A stretch of DNA of 64,000 bases from an uncultured Pelagibacteraceae bacterium (lineage in GTDB: Bacteria; Pseudomonadota; Alphaproteobacteria; Pelagibacterales; Pelagibacteraceae). Where the stretch lies: positions 1 through 64,000 of the forward strand of contig CACELK010000009.1 of assembly GCA_902560245.1 (NCBI GenBank), read 5' to 3'. Of this stretch, positions 1-8,845 are shown in pieces. Each line of letters starts with the position of its first letter. Positions within the stretch are counted from its first letter, which is position 1. A program made the translations under genes and the position numbers. The notes under the pieces were generated by a model. It worked only from the letters and a program-made list of their open reading frames with translations. It had not been told where the DNA came from and ran no database searches.

Positions 1-1853
1 ACAAGATCTTTCTTGATATCAAATACATCTAAATTATTCTCTCCTTTATAATTTTCCCCAGCGTAATTTTCTTTTTTAATTCCACATACCACTGTAATCT
101 GATCTCCAGGTTTGCTGCCTATAAAAACAGGACCAATTTCAAATAAAGATTGGTGATCAAATCCTCTATTTAAATTCTTTTCCATATAATAAATTAGATT
201 TGGATACAGAGAGTTTCTTAATACTCCTAAATCTGAGCTAATAGGATTTATAATGCGAATAGTTTCAAGATTTTCTTTAAATTTGTCATTAATTTTCTCT
301 TCACAAAAAGACCATGTTATAGTTTCATAATATCCTTTAGATGCTACTGATCTTTGAGCTAGGTGAAAATTTTTTTGATAAAAATTTAAAGTTGGTTTTA
401 ATCTGACTTTTTCTGGCTCGATAGATTTAATATTTTCAAAACCTAAAATTCTTATTACTTCTTCAACTAAATCAATTTCACCAAATATATCTGGTCTCCA
501 TGATGGTATCTTAACTTCAATATATTTATTTTTCTTTTTTGAATCAAAACCTAATTTAGATAAAATTTTTATTATATGTTTTTCTTTAATTTCAATACCA
601 ATTATTCTTGATACTAATTTTGGATCAAAATTTATTTTTTTTTTTTTAAATTTTATTGTTTCCTGGATGTCAAAACCTGATATTTCACCACCACATATTT
701 CTGCAATTAAATTAACCGCCATTTCTAATCCCTCTTTAACTGATTGTGGGTCTATCCCCCTTTCAAATCTAAATTTAGCATCACTATTTATCTCTAATTG
801 TTTTGCTGTTTTTCTTGTAATACCGGGATCAAAATAAGCGGACTCAACTAATATATTTTTTGTATCTAATTCAGTGCCAGATCTGATCCCGCCGATTATA
901 CCTCCTAGGCCTAGAGCACCTTCATCATCTGCTATTACACACATATTTTCTTTTAAGATATAAGTTTTATTATCAAGTGCTTTAAGTTTTTCACCTTTTT
1001 TTGAATTCCTTACTGTAATCGAGTTTTTTATTTTATCTAAATCATAAGCATGAAGAGGTCTGTTTAAATCAAACATTACATAATTTGTAATGTCGACAAC
1101 TGCTGATATTGGTCTTAAACCTAATGCTAAAATTCTTTCCTTTAACCAAGTTGGACTTTCTTTATTTTTTATATTTTTGATTAAACAACTTCCAAAAATT
1201 GAGCATGCTTGATTTTTATATTTTTCTATTTTTACTTTTAAATGATGTTTTAAAGTTTTCTTAATTTTTGTTCTTTTTATATCTTTTAAATCTCCATAAC
1301 CACTTGCACATAAATCTCTCGCAATTCCTCTAACACCTAAACAATCTGGTCTATTTGGCGTAATAGATAGTTCTATTACATTGTTGCTATGTTTATTTTG
1401 AAAATATGGTTCTCCAATCTTGTGAGTATATTTCTTGCCTAATTCGATAATACCCCCTGACTCATTAGATAATTTTAACTCAGACTCTGAACAAAGCATT
1501 CCATATGAGGTCTCTCCCCTAATTTTTGACACTTCTAACTTCATTCCGTTTTTTGGGATTGTAGAACCTGGTGGTGCGTAGATTGTTAATAAACCATCAT
1601 GAGCGTTTGGAGCCCCACAAACAACCTTTATATTTTGTTTTCCTCCTATATCAACGTCGCACAACTTTAGTCTGTCGGCATTAGGATGCTTGTTTGATTT
1701 AACAATTTTTGCGACTATAAAATCACTGAATTCATTCTTTATTGGCTCAACCTTTTCAACCTCTAGGCCAATACTATTAAGTTTTTCGATAATTTGTTGC
1801 TCACTTTTTCTTGTTTTTAGGTGATCATTTAGCCATTCTTTTGTAAACTTCAT
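1..1853 (-). CDS. pheT: Phenylalanine--tRNA ligase beta subunit (3'-truncated by window edge)
   Basis: Beta chain of the (alpha-beta)2 enzyme that charges tRNA-Phe in the cytoplasm. About 617 codons are present; the C-terminus (probably 150-200 residues, including the anticodon-binding FDX-ACB domain) lies beyond base 1. The translation starts [13 protein letters not shown] and carries the N-terminal tRNA-binding-like domain with HPNADRLK, then the editing B3/B4 region ([19 protein letters not shown]) and the B5 region (RFERGIDP). The ATG at 1853 overlaps the pheS stop in an ATGA (1850-1853), so translation is probably coupled. Family assignment is certain; only the end is missing. Confidence 0.97.
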   Translation of the reverse strand, partial: MKFTKEWLNDHLKTRKSEQQIIEKLNSIGLEVEKVEPIKNEFSDFIVAKIVKSNKHPNADRLKLCDVDIGGKQNIKVVCGAPNAHDGLLTIYAPPGSTIPKNGMKLEVSKIRGETSYGMLCSESELKLSNESGGIIELGKKYTHKIGEPYFQNKHSNNVIELSITPNRPDCLGVRGIARDLCASGYGDLKDIKRTKIKKTLKHHLKVKIEKYKNQACSIFGSCLIKNIKNKESPTWLKERILALGLRPISAVVDITNYVMFDLNRPLHAYDLDKIKNSITVRNSKKGEKLKALDNKTYILKENMCVIADDEGALGLGGIIGGIRSGTELDTKNILVESAYFDPGITRKTAKQLEINSDAKFRFERGIDPQSVKEGLEMAVNLIAEICGGEISGFDIQETIKFKKKKINFDPKLVSRIIGIEIKEKHIIKILSKLGFDSKKKNKYIEVKIPSWRPDIFGEIDLVEEVIRILGFENIKSIEPEKVRLKPTLNFYQKNFHLAQRSVASKGYYETITWSFCEEKINDKFKENLETIRIINPISSDLGVLRNSLYPNLIYYMEKNLNRGFDHQSLFEIGPVFIGSKPGDQITVVCGIKKENYAGENYKGENNLDVFDIKKDL

Positions 1854-2917
1854 CTACTTAGTCCTCTATAATTAGTTGGAACGTCTAACGGATCAAAACC
1901 GTAATGATTTAACCATCTATAATCACATTCAAAAAAAGATCTCAAATCATTAATTCCATATTTTAACATGGCTAACCTGTCTATACCTATACCAAAAGCA
2001 AAACCTTGAAATTTTTTTGGATCAACTTTACAATTTTTTAAAACATTTGGGTGAACCATTCCACATCCTAATATTTCAAGCCATTTGTCTCCTTCTCCAA
2101 TTATAATTTTGTTATTTTCTAGTCTATAACCTATATCTACTTCTGCAGATGGCTCTGTAAATGGAAAATGGCTAGGACGAAATCTCATTTTAATTTTTTC
2201 TACCTCAAAGAATTCTTTAATAAAATAATTAAGGCAGCCCTTCAGGTGACCCATATTTATATTTTTATCAATATGAAGCCCTTCTAGTTGATGGAACATT
2301 GGAGTATGAGTTTGATCACTATCGCTCCTATATGTTCTTCCTGGGGCTATAATTTTAAATGGTGGTTTGCCTTTTAACATTGTTCTTACTTGAACTGGCG
2401 AAGTATGAGTTCGTAACAATGTTTTCATATCTTTATCTAGATAAAAAGTATCATGCATATCTTTCGCAGGATGATTTTCTGGGGTATTAAGTGCTGTAAA
2501 ATTATTATATTCATTTTCTACATCAGGTCCTTCTTCAACGGAAAATCCAATTTCTGAAAAAATACAAGAAATTTCGTCAATAACTTGTGAAACTGGATGA
2601 ACTTTGCCAATTATAAAATCTTTTTCTGGTAAAGTTATATCAATTTTCTCTTTTTCAACTTTTTCAATAATATCTTTGTTTAATATTTCATCAGATTTAA
2701 ATTTATAAATATTTAATAACTCTTGTTTTATTTTGTTTATATTTGCTGCGAAGGATTTTTTTTCTTCTGGAGATAATGCTCCAAGCTTTTTAAATTCTAA
2801 GTTTATTATACCATTTTTTCCAAATATGTCTGATCTCAATGAATCAATTTCCTCAATTTTAGTGGAGGATTTAATTTTACTTTTAAACTCAGTGATTTTT
2901 TTTTCAAAATCTGACAT
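1850..2917 (-). CDS. pheS: Phenylalanine--tRNA ligase alpha subunit
   Basis: Catalytic alpha chain of phenylalanyl-tRNA synthetase, a class II enzyme; 355 residues, a normal length for bacterial PheS. An N-terminal coiled-coil arm (about residues 1-90) precedes the catalytic core. Visible are the motif 2 region ([20 protein letters not shown]) and motif 3 ([18 protein letters not shown]). It follows rplT after 47 bp and overlaps pheT by four bases, completing the classic thrS-infC-rpmI-rplT-pheS-pheT order known from E. coli. I see no pheM-like leader peptide and no obvious terminator in the rplT-pheS gap, so readthrough from the ribosomal protein genes is likely. Confidence 0.98.
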   Translation of the reverse strand: MSDFEKKITEFKSKIKSSTKIEEIDSLRSDIFGKNGIINLEFKKLGALSPEEKKSFAANINKIKQELLNIYKFKSDEILNKDIIEKVEKEKIDITLPEKDFIIGKVHPVSQVIDEISCIFSEIGFSVEEGPDVENEYNNFTALNTPENHPAKDMHDTFYLDKDMKTLLRTHTSPVQVRTMLKGKPPFKIIAPGRTYRSDSDQTHTPMFHQLEGLHIDKNINMGHLKGCLNYFIKEFFEVEKIKMRFRPSHFPFTEPSAEVDIGYRLENNKIIIGEGDKWLEILGCGMVHPNVLKNCKVDPKKFQGFAFGIGIDRLAMLKYGINDLRSFFECDYRWLNHYGFDPLDVPTNYRGLSR

Positions 2918-2964
2918 TTTTACAGATTATTTCTTAAAACGAGAAAAACAATAGGGAAGATTAT

Positions 2965-3321
2965 TTAATTGAGCGCTGCTTGTGCTTTTTTTACGATAGT
3001 TTTAAATGCTTCAGGATTATCATATGCTATTTCAGCAAGAATTTTTCTATCCAACTTAATACCTGATTTGTTTAAGCCATTTATAAACTTAGAGTATGTT
3101 AGGCCTTCCTCTCTCACGCCAGCATTTATTCTTTGTATCCATAATGATTTAAAATCTCTTTTTTTATTTCTACGATCTCTATAAGCATACTGCATAGCTT
3201 TTTCCATTGCCTGTCTTGCAACTCTTATTGTATTTTTTCTTCTCCCCCATTGACCTTTAACTGCTTTTAAAACTTTTTTATGTTTTGCGTGACTTGTTAC
3301 GCCTCTTTTTACTCTTGCCAT
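2965..3321 (-). CDS. rplT: 50S ribosomal protein L20
   Basis: Large-subunit protein that binds 23S rRNA early in assembly; 118 residues, the usual length. The start [19 protein letters not shown] and the central [20 protein letters not shown] are hallmark L20 sequence. The start codon follows the rpmI stop with a single base between; its GAGG ribosome-binding site (3327-3330) lies inside the last codons of rpmI, so the two are translationally linked. In E. coli L20 represses this operon by binding the rpmI leader; whether it does so here cannot be read from the sequence. Confidence 0.98.
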   Translation of the reverse strand: MARVKRGVTSHAKHKKVLKAVKGQWGRRKNTIRVARQAMEKAMQYAYRDRRNKKRDFKSLWIQRINAGVREEGLTYSKFINGLNKSGIKLDRKILAEIAYDNPEAFKTIVKKAQAALN

Positions 3322-3322
3322 T

Positions 3323-3529
3323 TTAACCTCTTAAACTATAGGGCATGTAAGACTTAACAATTCTCCCATCTTGTTTTGTTAATGAAGTTGTGCCCCTTTG
3401 CTTTCTTATTTGTGAATTTGATCTTTTAATCATGCCATGTCTTTTTCCAGCTTGAGCAGATATGACTTTACCTCTTGCTGAAATTTTAAATCTTTTTTTT
3501 GCTGAACTTTTGGTTTTTAACTTTGGCAT
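3323..3529 (-). CDS. rpmI: 50S ribosomal protein L35
   Basis: Small basic large-subunit protein, 68 residues. The start [20 protein letters not shown] and the [17 protein letters not shown] stretch identify L35. It lies 52 bp after infC, the longest gap inside this translation operon. That gap holds short inverted repeats (GCCTT-TAT-AAGGC near the infC stop and TTGTAA-N5-TTACAA) that could form a leader structure. No clear Shine-Dalgarno sequence precedes the ATG, which fits with regulated or leader-dependent initiation, though this is inference. Confidence 0.97.
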   Translation of the reverse strand: MPKLKTKSSAKKRFKISARGKVISAQAGKRHGMIKRSNSQIRKQRGTTSLTKQDGRIVKSYMPYSLRG

Positions 3530-3581
3530 AATTTAGGGGGTTATACAAATATTGTAATAAATTTACAACTAATATTATGCC

Positions 3582-4127
3582 TTATAAAGGCTGAATAACC
3601 ATTATCATTTGTTTTCCATCAAACTTTGCATCTAACTCAACTTTGCCTATCTCCTTCATGTCCTCTTTTATTTTATTCATTAAGTCACTGCCTAAATGAG
3701 AGTGCTGCAATTCTCTACCTTTAAACCTAATTGTAAATTTTACTTTATCTCCTTTTAAAATAAATTTTTTTGCATTCTTAACCTTAAAACCATAATCATG
3801 TGCTCCAGTTACTGGTCTCAATTTTATTTCTTTCAAAGATACTATCTTTTGTTTTTTTTTAGCCTTGTTAGCTTTTTTTTGAGCATCATATTTAAACTTT
3901 CCCATGTCGATAATTTTACAAACAGGAGGATTTGCATTTGGAGCAATCTCAATTAAATCTAAACCTTCTTCCTTAGCCATTGATATTGCTTTATTAGTAC
4001 TCAAAATTCCAAGATTTTTTCCATCACTAGCAATAACCTGAACCTCTGGTGAATTTATTCTATTATTATACCTGGGGCCTCTGTCCCTTGTTCTTCTTTG
4101 AAAATAATTTTGCTTGAATTCTGCCAC
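3582..4127 (-). CDS. infC: Translation initiation factor IF-3 (GTG start)
   Basis: IF-3 binds the 30S subunit, prevents premature subunit joining and monitors start codon and initiator tRNA. The 181 residues match the family length, with the N-domain (RINSPEVQVIASDGKNLGIL), a Lys-rich linker (FKYDAQKKANKAKKKQK) and the C-domain (LRPVTGAHDYGFKVKNAKKF). The start codon is GTG at 4127-4125, directly after the thrS stop codon with no spacer. E. coli infC uses AUU and IF-3 represses its own start; here the rare-start control appears replaced by a GTG start coupled to thrS. There is no in-frame ATG nearby that would keep the N-domain. Confidence 0.97.
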   Translation of the reverse strand: MAEFKQNYFQRRTRDRGPRYNNRINSPEVQVIASDGKNLGILSTNKAISMAKEEGLDLIEIAPNANPPVCKIIDMGKFKYDAQKKANKAKKKQKIVSLKEIKLRPVTGAHDYGFKVKNAKKFILKGDKVKFTIRFKGRELQHSHLGSDLMNKIKEDMKEIGKVELDAKFDGKQMIMVIQPL

Positions 4128-6047
4128 TTAATTTTTTGAAGGACCTTTGTTTAATGCAGCAAAAGTTTTTAAAAACGTATTTAATTCCATAGTCTCTTGT
4201 TTTTTAGAATCCAATTTTCTAATAGTTACACTGTTGCTGTCAACTTCTTTTTTTCCACAAATAACTAAAAGTGGTATTTTTGATAGAGAATGCTCTCTTA
4301 TTTTGTAATTTAAATTATGGTTTTTTAAATCTATTTCACAATTTATTCCAGCATTCCTAATCTTTTTATGTATTTCTTTTACATAATCGTCAAACTCATC
4401 TGAAATAGGTATTATCATTACTTGAATAGGAGAAATCCAAAAAGGTAACTTTCCAGCATAATGTTCAATTAAAATTCCTATGAATCTTTCGAGTGAACCA
4501 AAAAGCGCTCTATGTAACATTACGGGAATTTTTTTACTACCATCCTTATCTACATATGATGCTCCCAATCTTTCAGGTAAATTTAAGTCAACCTGTAATG
4601 TTCCACATTGCCAATCTCTGCCAATAGCATCTCTTAATACAAATTCGATTTTAGGTCCATAGAATGCACCTTCTCCTTTATTTATTGTATAATTTAATTT
4701 TGAGGCAGTAACAGCTTCCAATAATGCTGCTTCAGCTTTATCCCATACCATATCATCTCCAACTCTTAAATCGGGTCTATCTGAGTATTTTAAAATGACA
4801 TTTTCAAAACCTAGATCTTTATAAATATTCAATATTAAATTTGTTACAGATAAACATTCTTGTGTAATTTGATCCTCTGTGCAAAATATATGAGCATCAT
4901 CTTGAGTAAAAGCTCTAACTCTCAATAAGCCATGTAGTGCCCCTGATGGTTCATATCTATGGACCTTCCCAAATTCAGACATTTTTAATGGTAAGTCTCT
5001 ATAACTTTTAAGCCCTTGATTAAAAACTTGAACACATCCAGGACAATTCATGGGTTTAATTGCAAAAATTTTTTCATCTGGAGTAGTTGACGTATACATA
5101 TTTGCCCCAAACTTTTCCCAATGTCCTGATTTTTCCCAAAGTGATCTATCCAAAATTTCAGGAGTATTAATTTCTTTATATCCTGCTTCTTCTTGCTTTG
5201 ATCTCATATAGTCAACCAATTTTTGAAAAAGCGCCCATCCTTTTTCATGCCAAAAAACTGAGCCCGGACTTTCTTCTCTAAAATGAAATAAGTTCATTTC
5301 TTTTCCAAGTTTTCTATGATCTCTTTTTTCAGCTTCTTCAATTCTATTTAAATAATCATCAAGCTCTTTTTGTGAAGTCCAAGAAGTTCCATAAATTCTT
5401 TGAAGCATCTCATTTTTTGAATCCCCTCTCCAATAAGCACCTGATACTTTCGTTAGTTTAAAATACTTTCCAATTTTTCCTGTAGAGCTTAAATGTGGTC
5501 CTCTACATAAATCATGCCACTTGCCATGAAAATATATAGAAACCTCTTCGCTTTTTGGAATATCATTAATTATTTCTGCTTTATAAGTCTCTCCAGCTTT
5601 TTTAAAATGTTCAATTGCTTTATCACGCTCCCATACTTCTTTATGTGTTGGTTCGTCTCTATCAATTATTTCTGTCATCTTTTTCTCTATTTTTCGAAGA
5701 TCTTCTTCTGTAAAAGGATCTTTTCGCGCAAAGTCATAATAAAACCCATTATCAATTACTGGTCCAATAGTTACTTGAGTTTTTGGGAAAAGTTCTTGAA
5801 CTGCCATAGCTAATACATGAGCTGTATCATGTCTTATTGTTTCTAGTCCTTCTTTATCTTTAGCTGTAAATATTTTTACTGAACAATCATGTTTTATTTC
5901 ATAACTTAGATCTTTTAAGTTACCATCAACGCTAATTAATAATGCTTGTTTTGAGAGAGTTTTGCTAATTTTTTCAGCTAATTGAAAACCTGTAACCTTT
6001 TTTTCAAAGCTTAAAGAATTTCCATCTGGTAATTTTATATTTGGCAT
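4128..6047 (-). CDS. thrS: Threonine--tRNA ligase
   Basis: Class II synthetase charging tRNA-Thr; 639 residues, close to E. coli ThrS. Domains in order are TGS (residues 1-60), the N2 editing domain with HDTAHVLAMA, the catalytic core with zinc-site MNCPGC and motif 2 around RYEPSGALHGLLRVRAFTQD, and the C-terminal anticodon-binding domain. Its ATG overlaps the stop codon of the upstream glycosyltransferase by one base (TAATG), so it may be read from a promoter ahead of 7201. It heads the infC-rpmI-rplT-pheST string. Confidence 0.98.
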   Translation of the reverse strand: MPNIKLPDGNSLSFEKKVTGFQLAEKISKTLSKQALLISVDGNLKDLSYEIKHDCSVKIFTAKDKEGLETIRHDTAHVLAMAVQELFPKTQVTIGPVIDNGFYYDFARKDPFTEEDLRKIEKKMTEIIDRDEPTHKEVWERDKAIEHFKKAGETYKAEIINDIPKSEEVSIYFHGKWHDLCRGPHLSSTGKIGKYFKLTKVSGAYWRGDSKNEMLQRIYGTSWTSQKELDDYLNRIEEAEKRDHRKLGKEMNLFHFREESPGSVFWHEKGWALFQKLVDYMRSKQEEAGYKEINTPEILDRSLWEKSGHWEKFGANMYTSTTPDEKIFAIKPMNCPGCVQVFNQGLKSYRDLPLKMSEFGKVHRYEPSGALHGLLRVRAFTQDDAHIFCTEDQITQECLSVTNLILNIYKDLGFENVILKYSDRPDLRVGDDMVWDKAEAALLEAVTASKLNYTINKGEGAFYGPKIEFVLRDAIGRDWQCGTLQVDLNLPERLGASYVDKDGSKKIPVMLHRALFGSLERFIGILIEHYAGKLPFWISPIQVMIIPISDEFDDYVKEIHKKIRNAGINCEIDLKNHNLNYKIREHSLSKIPLLVICGKKEVDSNSVTIRKLDSKKQETMELNTFLKTFAALNKGPSKN

Positions 6048-7201
6048 TAATTAACTAATTTTTTGTATTCTGAATATGTGGAAAAACACATTTTTTCAAT
6101 ATTAAATTTTTTTACCACATTTTTTCTTCCTTCAATACCCATAGATTTAATAGTTGCCTCGTCCAATTGCAAAACTTCAATTATTTTTTTACTTAATGCT
6201 TCTGCATTTCCACTTTCAAACAAAATTCCAGTTTTATTATCAATTATTGTTTCATTTGAGCCTCCAATATTACTTGCAATTATTGGTTTTTCCATTGATT
6301 GCGCTTCAACAGATATCCTGCCGAAAGCTTCAGGCTCAATAGATGCTGAAATAACTATATTTGAAATTTTGTAAGCCACAGGCATTTTTTTACATTCCTC
6401 TACAAATCTAATCTGATTATTTAATCTATACTGCTCTACAAGTCTCATAAGTTTTTTTTTATAAATTTTTCTCCCTTGATCGCTGCCTAATATTACTCCA
6501 TAAAAAGCTTCATGTCCTAATTCTCTATTGACAATATTGATTGCTTCAAGAAATAATTCCTGGCCTTTCCATTCAGTTAATCTGCCTGGCATTAATATTA
6601 TTTTTTTACCTCTTTTAATTTCCCATTTTTTTAATAGTTTATCCTCATCTGTATCAATTATAGTTGAACTATCAAAATAATCTGTATTAATTCCTCTAAA
6701 TATTACTAAAAATTTTTTATTAGGATTTAAATATTTTAAGTAATTCGAATTTATATGAGAAAAAATAAAATTCGACCCTGCAATTATCAAATCAGACTTT
6801 AACATAACTGAATTATAAAATTTTTTAACTGAACTGCTAAAATTATATGTTCCATGAAAGGTCGTGACAAATTTTCTTCGAGTTAATTTTGTTGCAAAAT
6901 AACAAGACCAGGCCGGAGCTCTGCTTCTAGCATGCACTATAGAAATATTAAAAAATAAAATTATTAAACTTAAAAAAAATGTATTTATAAGAATTAATAT
7001 TGGATTTTTGCTATGTACAGGTAATCTTATTACTTTTACTTTTTTCCTATTAACGTACTTGAGAAGTTCACCACCACTAGTTACTAAATATGACGAACAG
7101 TCTTGTTCATTTAAATAGTGCGCTAAATCAAAGCACCCAGTTTCAGCACCTCCGTATCCCAGGCTAGGGATTACCTGTAAAATTTTTAATTTTGAAGACA
7201 T
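6047..7201 (-). CDS. Glycosyltransferase family 4 (GT-B fold)
   Basis: Probable retaining glycosyltransferase of family GT4, 384 residues. The N-terminal domain begins with the acceptor-side glycine loop (PSLGYGGAETGCFDLAHYL). The C-terminal domain carries the GRLTEWKGQELFLEAI motif and the nucleotide-sugar EX7E-type region (EPEAFGRISVEAQSMEKP) followed by IASNIGGSNETI. Such enzymes build lipopolysaccharide, capsule or glycolipids at the cytoplasmic membrane; donor and acceptor cannot be told from sequence. It is transcribed just ahead of thrS with a one-base overlap, and its 41-bp upstream gap is a divergent promoter region shared with the hydrolase at 7243. Confidence 0.9.
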   Translation of the reverse strand: MSSKLKILQVIPSLGYGGAETGCFDLAHYLNEQDCSSYLVTSGGELLKYVNRKKVKVIRLPVHSKNPILILINTFFLSLIILFFNISIVHARSRAPAWSCYFATKLTRRKFVTTFHGTYNFSSSVKKFYNSVMLKSDLIIAGSNFIFSHINSNYLKYLNPNKKFLVIFRGINTDYFDSSTIIDTDEDKLLKKWEIKRGKKIILMPGRLTEWKGQELFLEAINIVNRELGHEAFYGVILGSDQGRKIYKKKLMRLVEQYRLNNQIRFVEECKKMPVAYKISNIVISASIEPEAFGRISVEAQSMEKPIIASNIGGSNETIIDNKTGILFESGNAEALSKKIIEVLQLDEATIKSMGIEGRKNVVKKFNIEKMCFSTYSEYKKLVN

Positions 7202-7242
7202 TATATGAATTATATATTAAGAAATTATTGTAATAAACGTTT

Positions 7243-7998
7243 ATGAGAAAATTTAAGTTCATAAAGCTAACAAAAAGTAAAAAGCTTAGATATTTAACCA
7301 ATTACTACAAAAAAAACCTTTATATAGTATTCCTTCATGGTTTCATGTCTGACATTGAGGGAGCAAAACCTTTGAATTTCCAAAATTTTTGCAAAAGAAA
7401 AAAATTAGGTTTTTTAGCAATTGAGTACTCTGGTCATGGAAAATCATCAGGAAAGTTTACCAAGGAGAATATCACTAGTTGGAGTAATGATGCAAAAATT
7501 GTGATTAAAAAAATTATAAAAAAAAACAATTTTATTTTAATTGGTTCAAGTATGGGTTCTTGGATATCTATTAAACAATTCAAATATTTTAAAAAACAAA
7601 TTAAAGGCTTTTTAGGCATTGGATCTGCACCTGAATTTTTAGAAAGGTTAATGTGGAAAAAATTCACGAAAAAAACGAAAAATGAGATTGTAAAAAATGG
7701 AATTTGCCATTTAAAGTATGGAGGTTATGAATATCCAATTTCTTATCAATTAATAAAAGATGGTAGAAAGAATAAGGTGCTAAATAAAACTATAACTTCA
7801 AAAATACCAGTAACAATGATACATGGAAGTAAAGACGAAGTAGTTCCAGTCAGTTACTCAAGAAAAGTTATTAGTTTATTTAGAAATGCAAAGAAAAGTG
7901 TAATTATAATAAATAAAGGTGATCACAGTTTGTCTAGTAAAAGAAACTTAAAAAAAATTAATTATGAATTAAATAAGATTATTTTGAATGTTATTTAA
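7243..7998 (+). CDS. Alpha/beta hydrolase, ABHD10-like esterase/thioesterase
   Basis: Serine hydrolase of 251 residues. The oxyanion loop IVFLHGFMSDIEG, the lid-side GHGKSSG, the nucleophile elbow GSSMGS (Ser is the central residue), the acid region MIHGSKDEVVPVSYS and the catalytic His in KGDHSLSS are all present in order. The overall pattern resembles the alphaproteobacterial relatives of mitochondrial ABHD10, which removes S-acyl groups in mammals; that similarity is recalled, not searched. The gene is divergent from the glycosyltransferase and its end overlaps the convergent gene at 7969 by 30 bp. Substrate unknown. Confidence 0.82.
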   Translation: MRKFKFIKLTKSKKLRYLTNYYKKNLYIVFLHGFMSDIEGAKPLNFQNFCKRKKLGFLAIEYSGHGKSSGKFTKENITSWSNDAKIVIKKIIKKNNFILIGSSMGSWISIKQFKYFKKQIKGFLGIGSAPEFLERLMWKKFTKKTKNEIVKNGICHLKYGGYEYPISYQLIKDGRKNKVLNKTITSKIPVTMIHGSKDEVVPVSYSRKVISLFRNAKKSVIIINKGDHSLSSKRNLKKINYELNKIILNVI

Positions 7999-8844
7999 AC
8001 CTTCAACATATGTCGGAAATTTTAGTTTATAATTAAAAAATTTCTTCATTTTTTTGTTATTAACCCTTTTTGAGTCTTTATAAAAATTTTTTAACATTTT
8101 ACTCTCTATTTGTTCCTCCCTAATAATTTTTGGTACTTTAAAATTTAAAATTTTGACTGCGTACATCATTACCTCTTCTGATGAAGCCGGCTTATCATCA
8201 GATATATTATAAATTTCATTTGATTTAAAAGTTGAAAGAGACCTTAACAAAATATTTGCGATATCTTCTAAATGAATCCTGGAAAAGTAATGATTATTTT
8301 TTTTGACTATATTAGCTGTTCCAGTCTTCAATCTTTGTATTACATTATATTTTTGAGAGTAAATTCCTGAAAGTCTGAATATCTGAAGTGGCAAATTATT
8401 TTTATTTGCTAAATTTAACCATTCGTGTTCAACTTTTAATCTATCAAGTCCATTTGGTGATGTAGGTTTAGTTTCACTCATCTCGTCAACCCAATCACCT
8501 TTGTGATCACCATAAACGCTAGTTGCAGATAAATATGTTATCCATTTAATTTTTGAATTTTTTATAATATCTGAAAAATTTTTAATAACTAAATCTTCAC
8601 CATTAATTGGAGGAATGGAAACTAAAATGTGATCAGATTTTTTTAACTTATCTAATATTATTGGATCAAAATTATTATCTTTAAATTTATAACTTTGAAA
8701 TTCTAGATTTTTACTCTTCTCGGTATGAGTTTTGGATGTATTTGTTGTTGATAAATGTATATTTATATTTGCTAAGGATAATTTATTCAAAAAACTTTTC
8801 GCTACTTGCCCAAATCCAAAACAAAAAATATTTATATTTTTCAC
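7969..8844 (-). CDS. NAD(P)-binding SDR/epimerase-like protein (YeeZ type)
   Basis: Extended short-chain dehydrogenase-like protein, 291 residues. The N-terminus has a Rossmann strand and glycine-rich turn (INIFCFGFGQVAKSF), followed by SATSVYGDHKGDWVDE, the Ser/Tyr region seen in YeeZ-like proteins. The typical YxxxK active-site lysine is not obvious, so catalytic activity is uncertain. The start is a GTG one base after the gltB stop, which puts the gene at the 3' end of the gltD-gltB operon. Its own 3' end overlaps the convergent hydrolase by 30 bp. Function in this setting is not known. Confidence 0.75.
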   Translation of the reverse strand: MKNINIFCFGFGQVAKSFLNKLSLANINIHLSTTNTSKTHTEKSKNLEFQSYKFKDNNFDPIILDKLKKSDHILVSIPPINGEDLVIKNFSDIIKNSKIKWITYLSATSVYGDHKGDWVDEMSETKPTSPNGLDRLKVEHEWLNLANKNNLPLQIFRLSGIYSQKYNVIQRLKTGTANIVKKNNHYFSRIHLEDIANILLRSLSTFKSNEIYNISDDKPASSEEVMMYAVKILNFKVPKIIREEQIESKMLKNFYKDSKRVNNKKMKKFFNYKLKFPTYVEGLNNIQNNLI

Positions 8845-8845
8845 T

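Noticed and set aside
5514-5813. 99-codon plus-strand ORF inside thrS
   Set aside because: Antisense to conserved ThrS editing domain; Phe/Tyr-rich shadow.
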